Shown: positions 1 through 6,794 of the stretch, piece by piece
Layout of the letters: each line of letters opens with the position of its first letter
Position numbering within the stretch: position 1 is the stretch's first letter
Source of the DNA: Thermoplasmata archaeon
Lineage (GTDB): Archaea > Thermoplasmatota > Thermoplasmata > Thermoplasmatales > GCA-001856825
DNA length: 11,839 bases
Direction: 5' to 3'
NCBI GenBank assembly: GCA_021793855.1
Contig: JAJYRY010000023.1
Span: 1 to 11,839, forward strand
Notes under the pieces: model-generated
Told to the model about the DNA's origin: nothing
The model's database searches: none
What the model saw: only the letters and a program-made list of their open reading frames with translations
Made by a program: the position numbers and the translations under genes

Positions 1-2
1 TG

Positions 3-278
3 CAAAGAAGCTTGGGAGCTGACCTAAAGGTCGACGTCCCTTATCAGTGGTTGTTCTATATTTTTGAGGACGATGACAGCGCTATACAGAGAATTGCAAA
101 TGAATATTCCACCGGTAAAATGTTGACTGGGGAGATTAAGAAAATACTGGCTCAGAAGGTCAATCAATTGCTTGAAGAGCACAGAAAGAAGAGGGAAAGG
201 AGCGAAGAACTTTATTCCAAATTCTTGTACGACGGAAAACTTGCCAAGCAGATGTGGGAAAAGATTCACTCCGGATGA
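3..278 (+). CDS. trpS: Tryptophanyl-tRNA synthetase, C-terminal end (partial)
   Basis: This is the 3' end of a gene that enters from the left edge. The frame is open from base 3 and ends in TGA at 276-278. The visible ~91 residues carry an acidic stretch (FEDDD), then a GEIKKILAQKVNQLLEEHRKKRE segment in shortened form: a Gly-Glu-Ile-Lys-Lys helix followed by a charged Leu/Glu/His/Arg/Lys helix. This is the usual C-terminal anticodon-recognition helix bundle of archaeal and eukaryotic TrpRS, which charges tRNA-Trp in the cytoplasm. The class I catalytic motifs (HIGH, KMSKS) lie upstream, outside the window. The first in-frame start-like codon, TTG at 12, is internal and not the true start. 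The gene converges on the acetoacetyl-CoA synthetase gene with a 23-bp gap. The call rests on similarity remembered from the family, not on catalytic residues. Confidence 0.82.
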   Translation, partial: QRSLGADLKVDVPYQWLFYIFEDDDSAIQRIANEYSTGKMLTGEIKKILAQKVNQLLEEHRKKRERSEELYSKFLYDGKLAKQMWEKIHSG

Positions 279-301
279 TTTTAAGAAGGTAATCGAACGT
301 T

Positions 302-2257
302 CTACTGATGTTGTTTTGTTCTGATCCTCTTGGCTATATCAGAGAACTCCTTCAGGGATTCCGGATTTGCCATCGAGCCCAAGTTCATCGCTCTTTCAGC
401 CGGAATGCCCATCAACAGTTTCTTCAGAGGAACTTCCATTTTCTTTCCATTGATCGTTCTCGGAATCTGTGCGACACGTATGATTTCATCAGGCACGTGG
501 CGCGGAGATAATGCGACTCTAAGGCTCTTCACAATATTCTTCTTCACCTTTTCAAAGTCCCCCGTGTTCTCCGTTACGACAAAGAGCGGCATGTAATACT
601 CTCCTCCCTCCAATTCAATTCCCACAATTATGCTGTCTCTTATCTCGTCAATTCCGTCAAGAACCCCATATATCTCCGCCGTGCCGATTCTTATTCCCCT
701 TCGTTTGAGAGTTGAGTCGGAACGTCCGTAGATTGTCGCAGAACCATCCTGAGTTATTGACAACCAGTCTCCGTGTCGCCATACCCCAGGGTAATTTGAG
801 AAGTATGTTTCCTTCAATTTTTCTCCGTTGTCGTTCCAGAGGTAGATCGGCATTGAAGGCATCGGTTTCTTGATGACTAGTTCGCCCACCTGGTCAAGGA
901 CAGGCGCTCCCTCTTCGTCGAAGGAGTGTATGTCCGCCCCAAGGTCTATGCACTGAAGCTCACCTTCTATCACAGGTAAGCATGCGCATCCACCGAGAAA
1001 TGCCGTGCAAAGGTCAGTTCCTCCGCTGATTGATGCCAGCCAGACATTCTTCTTGATGCTCTCGTATACGTACCTGAATGCTTCATTAGAGAGAGGCGAA
1101 CCCGTGGATCCTATTGCAACGAGATTCTTGAGCGGGTATCTATCGACAAGATTTGCCTTCTCCTTCATTAGATAAGAAATGTAAGCAGCACTTGTTCCAA
1201 AGAATGATATATTATTCTCCTCAGCAATTTTCCACAGACTATAATTGTCTGGAAAAGTAGAGTTTCCATCATACATCACCGCAGTTGCCCCGGTACCTAT
1301 AGAGCTCACAAGCACGTTCCACATCATCCATCCTGTTGTTGTGAACCAGAAGAATCTGTCACCCTTTTTCTGATTGTAGTGCAGGCTCAGCAGTTTCAAG
1401 TGTTCCAGCAAGATTCCTCCCTGACTGTGGACAATTGCCTTGGGGGGACCAGTGGTTCCCGAGGAATAAAGTATCCAAAGCGGATGATCGAAAGGAACTT
1501 TATGGAAGCTCAGATCTCTCTTATCGTTGACAATTGATTCCATAGAAACGAAGTTGCCCGGTACATTTTGAATAGGATCACCAAGGATCGCGACACGTTT
1601 GATACTGGGAATCTGGTCGACAACTCGTTTCACTGTTTCAATCTTGTCGTATTTTTTTCCATTATATGTGTAGCTATCCGGAGCAAACAGCACCTTAGGA
1701 CTTATCTGCTTGAATCTGTCCAGGATTGCTTCGGAACCAAAATCCGGAGAGGAGCTAGACCAGATTCCACCCAGTGCAGAAGTTGCATAAAGAGCTTCCA
1801 TTGCTTCAGGCACATTTGGTAGGAAAGATGCAACTCTGTCTCCTGCTACTACACCAGAATCGGTAAGGAACCTTTGTATTGCTCCAGATTGTTCCGTGAA
1901 CTCCTTTCTTGAGATTTTCCTCTTCTGTCCTGACTCGTTGAAAAATAGTGCAATTTCCTCCTGATCCGCCAGATTCAGGTTATTCTCGGCATAATTGAGC
2001 TTGAGCCCCTCAAACCACTTGTTCCCTGGCATCTCTTCAGTGTTCAATACCTTGGAGTAAGATCCCTCAATTTTGACGTTAAAGTACCGGAGGATCGATT
2101 CCCAGAAATCAGAAATATTCTTGATCGACCACTGTCTGAGTTCTTCATACTTCGCGAAGTCCTTGCCATATTCACGATTTACCCAGCCAATATACTTTCG
2201 TAGGTTTGACTTCTCACACAGTTCGTCGGATTTCCAGAGGACATTTCTTTGAGTCAA
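302..2257 (-). CDS. Acetoacetyl-CoA synthetase (acetoacetate-CoA ligase)
   Basis: A 651-residue adenylate-forming enzyme (ANL superfamily), the normal length for acetoacetate-CoA ligase. It is expected to convert acetoacetate, ATP and CoA to acetoacetyl-CoA, AMP and PPi in the cytosol. An N-terminal acetyl-CoA-synthetase cap (about 1-100) contains the FW...YF and WFEGLKLNYAENNL features. The phosphate loop YSSGTTGPPK is at 264-273 and SGGTD at 411-415. HGDW is at 495-498 and the hinge GRSDSTLKRRG at 511-521. The C-terminal NGKK, with the adenylation lysine, is at 603-606. The start is TTG at 2255-2257; an in-frame TGA at 2264-2266 excludes anything longer. A TATA-like element lies about 30 nt upstream, so a leaderless message is likely. 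It follows mtnA on the same strand after 38 bp, so read-through is possible. In a peptide-using archaeon it would serve leucine or acetoacetate catabolism (inference). A related short-chain acyl-CoA ligase specificity cannot be excluded. Confidence 0.87.
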   Translation of the reverse strand: MTQRNVLWKSDELCEKSNLRKYIGWVNREYGKDFAKYEELRQWSIKNISDFWESILRYFNVKIEGSYSKVLNTEEMPGNKWFEGLKLNYAENNLNLADQEEIALFFNESGQKRKISRKEFTEQSGAIQRFLTDSGVVAGDRVASFLPNVPEAMEALYATSALGGIWSSSSPDFGSEAILDRFKQISPKVLFAPDSYTYNGKKYDKIETVKRVVDQIPSIKRVAILGDPIQNVPGNFVSMESIVNDKRDLSFHKVPFDHPLWILYSSGTTGPPKAIVHSQGGILLEHLKLLSLHYNQKKGDRFFWFTTTGWMMWNVLVSSIGTGATAVMYDGNSTFPDNYSLWKIAEENNISFFGTSAAYISYLMKEKANLVDRYPLKNLVAIGSTGSPLSNEAFRYVYESIKKNVWLASISGGTDLCTAFLGGCACLPVIEGELQCIDLGADIHSFDEEGAPVLDQVGELVIKKPMPSMPIYLWNDNGEKLKETYFSNYPGVWRHGDWLSITQDGSATIYGRSDSTLKRRGIRIGTAEIYGVLDGIDEIRDSIIVGIELEGGEYYMPLFVVTENTGDFEKVKKNIVKSLRVALSPRHVPDEIIRVAQIPRTINGKKMEVPLKKLLMGIPAERAMNLGSMANPESLKEFSDIAKRIRTKQHQ

Positions 2258-2283
2258 GGATTGTCAATGATTATCGAACCATT

Positions 2284-2290
2284 GATAAAA
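2284..2290 (-). promoter_or_regulatory. TATA-like element for the acetoacetyl-CoA synthetase gene
   Basis: On the minus strand the sequence reads TTTTATC, preceded by a purine-rich GAAAAGAA stretch that could act as a BRE. It is centred about 30 nt upstream of the TTG start and sits in the short gap after the mtnA stop codon. This suggests the downstream gene can be transcribed on its own with a leader of only a few bases. Identified by eye; no start-site data. Confidence 0.45.
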
Positions 2291-2296
2291 TTCTTT

Positions 2297-3328
2297 TCAA
2301 ATGTTTCCAATTTGCTCTATGATAGACTCTTTTCCCTTGCCTTTCAGTTTCTGAAGTTCTGAGCTCTTGTATACCCCGTACTCTGTAATGTAAGCAGTCA
2401 CGTACCTGTTTGGTGTCACGTCGAAGGCGGGGTTGTATGCCTGGGACTCCCTCGGTGAAATGGCCATACCCTTTATGTCCTTGACTTCTTCTTCCGATCT
2501 TACCTCAATTGGTATGTCTCTGCCATTTTCAATACTGAAATCAAACGTGCTCAGCGGAGCTGCAACATAGAAACTCACCCCATTCTCCTTTGCTAAGACC
2601 GCCTTTTCGTAGGTACCTATCTTGTTTGCAAAATCCCCATTCTTGGTTATCCTGTCAGCTCCGACTATTGCGAGGTCAACCTGCCCTCTATCCATCAGGA
2701 AACCAGCAGCGTTGTCTGCTATCACTTTGTGCTCGATACCTTCCTGAACCAGTTCCCATGCAGTCAATCTTGCACCCTGTAACCTTGGTCTTGTCTCATC
2801 CACCCAAACGAATGGATTCTTTCCGCTCTCCTTTGCTTTCCTGATTGGAGATAAGGCAGTTCCGTAATCAACTGATGCGAGGGCCCCTGCATTGCAGTGA
2901 GTCAATATCTTCTTGCTATTTCCAATCAATTCATTGCCGTTGACTCCAATCAGACGGGACCTTTCCACTATAGAATCGACGTACTTCTCCGCATATCTAC
3001 TAGCTTCCTCCTTGTGTTGCAGAACAAAATCGACTGCAAAGAATAGATCGTAAGCCGTTGGTCTCGCAGACTTTATGAGTTTCCCCGCCTCTTCTATATC
3101 CTTCCCTAAAGCACGAGCTTGGGCAACCCCGTAGGCAGCCGCAGCCCCAATCGATGGAGCTCCCCTCACAGTCATATCCTTTATCGCATCATAGAGTTCC
3201 TTCGTGTTCCTTATGTCCACAATCTTGAAACTCTCTGGCAAGATTCTCTGATCAATCATTTTTATTACAGGTTCTTCGTACCAAACGGCCTTAAAGTCAC
3301 TGGTCTTGCCGTCAATGTTTATCTTCAT
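2297..3328 (-). CDS. mtnA: S-methyl-5-thioribose-1-phosphate isomerase
   Basis: A 343-residue member of the aIF-2B/eIF-2B alpha-like family. MtnA converts 5-methylthioribose-1-phosphate to 5-methylthioribulose-1-phosphate in methionine salvage. Visible family signatures are RGAPSIG at 55-61 and the HCN motif with the catalytic Cys at about 145. DETRPRLQGARLTAWEL follows at 177-193, then VGADRI with the catalytic Asp at about 225, NKIGTY at 235-240 and YVAAPLSTFD further on. The frame stays open 86 codons upstream, but that part lies antisense to the rfcL coding sequence and does not look like MtnA. The ATG at 3326-3328 gives the normal N-terminus and length, and has a TATA-like element 26 nt upstream. 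The related ribose-1,5-bisphosphate isomerase of archaeal nucleotide degradation is an alternative, but length and motifs fit MtnA better. Confidence 0.92.
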   Translation of the reverse strand: MKINIDGKTSDFKAVWYEEPVIKMIDQRILPESFKIVDIRNTKELYDAIKDMTVRGAPSIGAAAAYGVAQARALGKDIEEAGKLIKSARPTAYDLFFAVDFVLQHKEEASRYAEKYVDSIVERSRLIGVNGNELIGNSKKILTHCNAGALASVDYGTALSPIRKAKESGKNPFVWVDETRPRLQGARLTAWELVQEGIEHKVIADNAAGFLMDRGQVDLAIVGADRITKNGDFANKIGTYEKAVLAKENGVSFYVAAPLSTFDFSIENGRDIPIEVRSEEEVKDIKGMAISPRESQAYNPAFDVTPNRYVTAYITEYGVYKSSELQKLKGKGKESIIEQIGNI

Positions 3329-3351
3329 GATTCCAAAACTGCAAAGGATTA

Positions 3352-3357
3352 ATTTAA
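3352..3357 (-). promoter_or_regulatory. TATA-like element for mtnA
   Basis: On the minus strand TTAAAT lies within an A/T-rich stretch of the 80-bp divergent region between mtnA and rfcL. It is centred about 26 nt upstream of the mtnA ATG, matching the archaeal TATA-to-start distance for a leaderless mRNA. It supports the ATG at 3328 over any longer start. Confidence 0.5.
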
Positions 3358-3382
3358 TCTTTGTCTCCCAAACAGACAAATG

Positions 3383-3388
3383 TTTAAA
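3383..3388 (+). promoter_or_regulatory. TATA-like element for rfcL
   Basis: TTTAAA on the plus strand is centred about 24 nt upstream of the rfcL GTG start, which suggests a leaderless message. It lies close to the oppositely oriented mtnA element, so this short region probably acts as a divergent promoter. Confidence 0.5.
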
Positions 3389-3408
3389 CCACAGAATAAT
3401 CCATAAGC

Positions 3409-4629
3409 GTGGAAATCCCTTGGACTGAGAAATACAGGCCCTCCCTTTTGAGTCAGTTGCGAAGAGACAAGACAGTGGAGTCGATGATTTCTTGGGCAAG
3501 GAAATGGGAAAGTGGGACGCCTTCAAAGAGAGGGTTGATAATTTACGGAGCTCCGGGAACTGGCAAGACTTCCTCAGCAATCGCACTTGCCAAAGAGATG
3601 GACTGGGAGTACGTGGAATTCAATGCATCCGACATCCGATCAAAGGCAGCCATTGAACAGAATGCGACAAAGGGATCACTTTACTCCTCCATCTCCGATG
3701 AAAAGAACCGGAAGAAACTGATAGTGATGGATGAGGTGGACTCTCTATACGAGCGAAATGTTGAAGGTTCAGACGCAGGAGGAAAAGCAGCAATATCCAA
3801 CTTGCTGGATAAAACTCTGAATCCAGTCATCCTGATTGCCAACGACTTCTATGCTCTCAAGTCGTCCACTACAGGAAGGTCAATAGCAGACAAGTGCGAA
3901 GCGATTGAATTCAGGAGGTACATGAAGACTCAAATTGTGAGTGTACTGAGAGATATACTTCAGAACGAGAGCATATACGCTCCGCCTGATAGAATCAACG
4001 CAATCGCAGAAAACGCAAACGGAGACATGAGGGCAGCGGTCAATGATCTCCAAGGAATCGGACAAGTATATGAAACGAGTGAAAGGGATCTTACTTTGAG
4101 CACCTATACGGTGATAAACGACATCATTCACGGTCACAGAAAAGACATAAGGGGCATAAGGGCAGAGATAATGAATGTCGGAATGGACCCCAACGATTTC
4201 ATACTGTACCTCCTCGAGAACGTGTACCCTCTGCATGCAAGGATAGACGATTTTGTAAATGCGCTCGACAACATCGGGAAAGCAGACCTGTTTCTGGGCA
4301 GGGTTGGACGGAGAATGAACTACTCACTCTGGTCCTATGCCAACGATCTGATGTCTTACGTTTCCATCCTTCAGTTGAAGAGCGAAAGATTTGAAAAATT
4401 TGCATTTCCCTCTCTCATCAAGAACATGGGATCACTGAAGAAGTACAGAGGGATTAGAAAGGACTTTTCTATGATAATGGGCAGGTATGTTCACAAGTCT
4501 TCAGCATTCATGAACAGGGATTCCCTCCCATACTTCTATTACCTCCTTCAAAGAGATGAGGAACTGAGGAAGAAAATCGGGGGAATGACTGGTCTGGATA
4601 TGGAAGACGTTTTTTCGCTGGACCTATGA
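3409..4629 (+). CDS. rfcL: Replication factor C large subunit (clamp loader)
   Basis: A 406-residue AAA+ ATPase, the large subunit of the archaeal clamp loader that opens and loads the PCNA ring on DNA with RFC small subunits. Visible elements are the N-terminal WTEKYRP box (5-11), Walker A GAPGTGKT (47-54) and FNASD (71-75). Walker B LIVMDEVD is at 104-111, a sensor-1 segment ILIAND at 141-146 and sensor 2 GDMRAAVNDLQ at 205-215. A helical collar domain follows. The start is GTG at 3409, with a TATA-like box 24 nt upstream. The C-terminus ends GLDMEDVF followed by four residues, at most a degenerate PCNA-interacting box because the usual Gln is absent. The gene converges on rnp2; the two stop codons overlap by 6 bp (4624-4629). 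Confidence 0.93.
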   Translation: MEIPWTEKYRPSLLSQLRRDKTVESMISWARKWESGTPSKRGLIIYGAPGTGKTSSAIALAKEMDWEYVEFNASDIRSKAAIEQNATKGSLYSSISDEKNRKKLIVMDEVDSLYERNVEGSDAGGKAAISNLLDKTLNPVILIANDFYALKSSTTGRSIADKCEAIEFRRYMKTQIVSVLRDILQNESIYAPPDRINAIAENANGDMRAAVNDLQGIGQVYETSERDLTLSTYTVINDIIHGHRKDIRGIRAEIMNVGMDPNDFILYLLENVYPLHARIDDFVNALDNIGKADLFLGRVGRRMNYSLWSYANDLMSYVSILQLKSERFEKFAFPSLIKNMGSLKKYRGIRKDFSMIMGRYVHKSSAFMNRDSLPYFYYLLQRDEELRKKIGGMTGLDMEDVFSLDL

Positions 4630-4866
4630 TACTTTTTTCCTAAGTGCCTTTAGCGTCCCCGACACCATGTCAATGTTGATTCCCGATTTCTCAGAGAGCT
4701 CTCTCAGATATGACAGTTGAGAGTGCTTTACCCGCATCGCTGTGATGCCGTGATAGTTCACAACCCTGGAATCATCGAGTTGCTGGACCAGCCAGCGCAG
4801 CTTATCCGATGTAGGGTTGTCGAAATGGACGTATCTCTTTCTTCCCGTCTTTTCCTTCACGGTCAT
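4624..4866 (-). CDS. rnp2: Putative RNase P protein component 2 (Pop5/Rpp14 family), compact form
   Basis: An 80-residue basic protein. The N-terminal RKRYVHF strand resembles the KRYI segment that opens archaeal Pop5-type RNase P proteins. The C-terminal half, from ITAMRVKHSQL to INIDMVSGTLKALRKK, resembles the family's arginine-containing strand, helix and closing SGT-(I/L)-K-x-L-(R/K)-K motif. Such proteins help the RNase P RNA cleave 5' leaders from pre-tRNA. It is clearly shorter than the roughly 120 residues of Pyrococcus-type Rnp2, with the middle helices reduced. The ATG at 4864-4866 overlaps the tbp stop in an ATGA arrangement, so translation is probably coupled to tbp. Its TAG (4624-4626) lies inside the last codons of rfcL on the other strand. 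The family call rests on short motifs remembered from Pop5, so a different small RNA-binding protein is possible. Confidence 0.62.
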   Translation of the reverse strand: MTVKEKTGRKRYVHFDNPTSDKLRWLVQQLDDSRVVNYHGITAMRVKHSQLSYLRELSEKSGINIDMVSGTLKALRKKVS

Positions 4867-5420
4867 TTGACTGCTGTTATTTTCTCAAGATCCTTCTTCA
4901 GTATCTTGACGGCTTGAGAGATTTCTCCCTTCTCCTTTGCCCCGGTACAAACTACCTTCCCGGAACCGAATAGTAACAAAACGACCTTGGGCTCTTCTAT
5001 CCTATACACAAGACCTGGGAACTGCTCAGGCTCATATTCCACATTTTCCAGTCCGAGCGACATTGCGATGTTTGTCAGATTAAGTTGCATGTGTAGGTCA
5101 TAAACGGCGACAATGTTCTGCACGACGATATCTGGGTTGCTGTTTACGGCTATTCCTGTCTTCTTGAGCTTGTCGACTATTGTGCTTATTGTCTTGTTGA
5201 CTGAGTCTATCGTTTTTGCACCGGTACAGTTGACCTTTCCTGACCTGAAAATCAGGACAGCGGTCTTCGGCTCTGCCAGCCTGTATATCAAACCCGGAAA
5301 CTGTTCTGGCTCGTATTCCGACCCTTCCAATGCAAGTGCTATTTTGCTTAAATCTAACTTATCTGCGAGTGATGTTGATGCAACTATATTCTCAATCGCT
5401 ATGTTTTCTTCTTCAGCCAT
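4863..5420 (-). CDS. tbp: TATA-box-binding protein
   Basis: A 185-residue archaeal TBP, the general transcription factor that binds and bends promoter TATA boxes and recruits TFB and RNA polymerase. It shows the two-fold internal repeat (about 7-95 and 98-185). Each half has NIVA, YEPEQFPGL(I/V)YR and SGKV-x-CTGAK. The four phenylalanines that wedge into the minor groove are present at 41, 58, 134 and 151. The long acidic C-terminal tail of some archaeal TBPs is absent; the protein ends in KITAVK. The ATG at 5418-5420 is preceded by a strikingly A/T-rich near-symmetric TATA region and by no ribosome binding site. The stop overlaps the rnp2 start by ATGA, giving a two-gene operon. Confidence 0.97.
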   Translation of the reverse strand: MAEEENIAIENIVASTSLADKLDLSKIALALEGSEYEPEQFPGLIYRLAEPKTAVLIFRSGKVNCTGAKTIDSVNKTISTIVDKLKKTGIAVNSNPDIVVQNIVAVYDLHMQLNLTNIAMSLGLENVEYEPEQFPGLVYRIEEPKVVLLLFGSGKVVCTGAKEKGEISQAVKILKKDLEKITAVK

Positions 5421-5432
5421 AATTTTCGCAGC

Positions 5433-5453
5433 TTATATATAGTATATATAAAT
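5433..5453 (-). promoter_or_regulatory. Strong symmetric TATA region of the tbp promoter
   Basis: Positions 5433-5441 and 5443-5451 form a perfect 9-bp inverted repeat (TTATATATA and TATATATAA) around a single G at 5442. On the minus strand the far arm extends to ATTTATATATA, centred about 28 nt upstream of the tbp ATG, the expected TATA position for a leaderless mRNA. The near arm is too close to the ATG to be the main box. Such symmetry could allow binding in either orientation or feedback by TBP itself (inference). Confidence 0.65.
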
Positions 5454-5481
5454 AGTTAGCTGTATCTTTACGCTACAATGC

Positions 5482-6675
5482 TCACCTTGCGCTCATATGC
5501 TGCACGATACTTTCAGCGAATTCAGATGTCTTGAGTGCCTTGATTCCGAGATGTCTTGCAAGGTCCTGAGGAACCTGTTTGTCTCTCAGGGTGTCGACGA
5601 ACGCTTTCTCTATGAGATTTGCTGGTTCGTTCCACTTGATGTAGCGCAGCATCATTACCGCGGAAAGCAGCAACGAAGATGGGTCTGCGACATCTAGGTT
5701 CGCATACTTTGGGGCAGAGCCGTGAACTGCTTCGAATACTGCGTAGTTGTCTCCGATGTTTCCCGAGGGGGCTACTCCAATTCCACCGACCTGCGCTGCG
5801 AGCGCGTCTGAGATATAGTCGCCGTTTAGATTTGGACAGAGGAGTATGTCGTACTCGTCGGGTCTGAGCAAAATTTGCTGAAACATGTTGTCTGCAATCC
5901 TGTCTTTTATGACTATCTTCCCGCTCATGTTTTTGCCCGCAGTTTCTGTCTCGTTCACTACTCTGTCACCGAACTGCCTTGAAGTTTCGTATGACCATTC
6001 CTTGAATGCCCCTTCCGTGTACTTCATTATGTTCCCTTTGTGCATGATGGTGACGCTTTTCCTTCCATTTTCGAATGCATAGTCAATCGCCATCTTGGCT
6101 ATTCTTGTGGTGGCAAACTTGCTTATGGGCTTTATTCCGATTCCGGACCCATTTCTAATAGGATGTCCGAACTTGGCCATGAGCTCGATTACCTGTTCGG
6201 CTTCCTTGCTGTTGGATGGGAACTCTATCCCCATGTAAACATCTTCCGTGTTTTCCCTGAAAACGACCATATCCACCTTCTCTGGACTCTTCAGCGGACT
6301 CGGCAAACCGGGATAATACTTCACAGGCCGAACGTTTGCATATAGATCCATTTTCTGTCTTAGAGTGACATTGATGCTCCTGAAGCCTCCTCCGACCGGT
6401 GTCGTAAGGGGACCCTTCAGAGCTATTCTGTATTCAGTAATCTTGTTGACTGTGTCATCGGGTAGAGGTGTATTGAACTTCGATATCGCCTTCTCCCCGG
6501 CGAGCAGCTCGATCCAGTTAAATTTTCTTTCGTTTCCGTAGCTGACTCTTAGTGCTTCGTCTATAACTTTCTTTGTAGCCCTTGTAATATCCGGGCCAAT
6601 ACCATCCCCTTCGATGAATGGAATATCAACGACGTCAGGAACCTTTAAACTGTTGTTTTCAACAGATATTTTCAT
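5482..6675 (-). CDS. icd: Isocitrate dehydrogenase (NADP type)
   Basis: A 397-residue enzyme of the beta-decarboxylating dehydrogenase family that converts isocitrate to 2-oxoglutarate and CO2 in the TCA cycle. Aligned from memory to E. coli Icd with an offset of 13, the substrate residues are all present: S100, N102, R106, R116, R140 and Y147, within GGGFRSINVTLRQ and RENTEDVYMG. K213 (HKGNIMKYTEG) and the metal aspartates D262, D286 and D290 are also present. NADP-binding positions K323, Y324 (SAPKY) and R374 are kept, while the residue matching E. coli Y391 is Gln 370. NADP use is therefore likely but inferred. The ATG at 6673-6675 gives a normal N-terminus; an A/T-rich stretch at 6697-6709 is a plausible TATA element. 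It is divergent from hisS and sits 61 bp from tbp on the same strand. Confidence 0.95.
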   Translation of the reverse strand: MKISVENNSLKVPDVVDIPFIEGDGIGPDITRATKKVIDEALRVSYGNERKFNWIELLAGEKAISKFNTPLPDDTVNKITEYRIALKGPLTTPVGGGFRSINVTLRQKMDLYANVRPVKYYPGLPSPLKSPEKVDMVVFRENTEDVYMGIEFPSNSKEAEQVIELMAKFGHPIRNGSGIGIKPISKFATTRIAKMAIDYAFENGRKSVTIMHKGNIMKYTEGAFKEWSYETSRQFGDRVVNETETAGKNMSGKIVIKDRIADNMFQQILLRPDEYDILLCPNLNGDYISDALAAQVGGIGVAPSGNIGDNYAVFEAVHGSAPKYANLDVADPSSLLLSAVMMLRYIKWNEPANLIEKAFVDTLRDKQVPQDLARHLGIKALKTSEFAESIVQHMSAR

Positions 6676-6696
6676 AGATCTCCACTCTTTATCTCC

Positions 6697-6709
6697 TTTT
6701 ATTATTTAT
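6697..6709 (-). promoter_or_regulatory. TATA-like element for icd
   Basis: On the minus strand this reads ATAAATAATAAAA, centred about 28 nt upstream of the icd ATG, in the 119-bp divergent region with hisS. A GGAG lies 4 nt before the ATG (6680-6683). It would be too close, and perhaps outside the transcript if initiation is at the expected distance. Confidence 0.45.
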
Positions 6710-6748
6710 GATTAGTCCGCGCCTCTCTGGTTATGCTAAGCGGGGCAA

Positions 6749-6756
6749 ATTTTAAC
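6749..6756 (+). promoter_or_regulatory. Possible TATA-like element for hisS
   Basis: TTTTAACA on the plus strand predicts transcription starting near 6776-6780. That lies downstream of the in-frame GTG at 6765 and 15-20 nt before the ATG at 6795, so it favours the ATG as the translated start. Weak match, by eye only. Confidence 0.3.
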
Positions 6757-6794
6757 ATAGTTATGTGGATGTAGAAAGAGAGAGTGCTAGAAGA

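Noticed and set aside
279..301. A terminator hairpin between trpS and the acetoacetyl-CoA synthetase gene
   Set aside because: The 23-bp gap has only a short TTTT run and a weak self-complementary patch, not enough to call a terminator.
3329..3586. An 86-codon upstream extension of the mtnA frame
   Set aside because: It is antisense to the start of rfcL, has no MtnA similarity, and the ATG at 3328 gives the normal N-terminus, length and promoter spacing.
4902..5367. Repeated DNA within tbp (two similar stretches coding YEPEQFPGL and SGK-x-x-CTGAK)
   Set aside because: This is the ancient internal duplication of all TBPs, not a mobile or recent repeat.
6765..6794. A GTG start ten codons upstream for hisS
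   Set aside because: The extra residues precede the usual HisRS N-terminus, and the only TATA-like box would place the 5' end after this GTG. It is not fully excluded.
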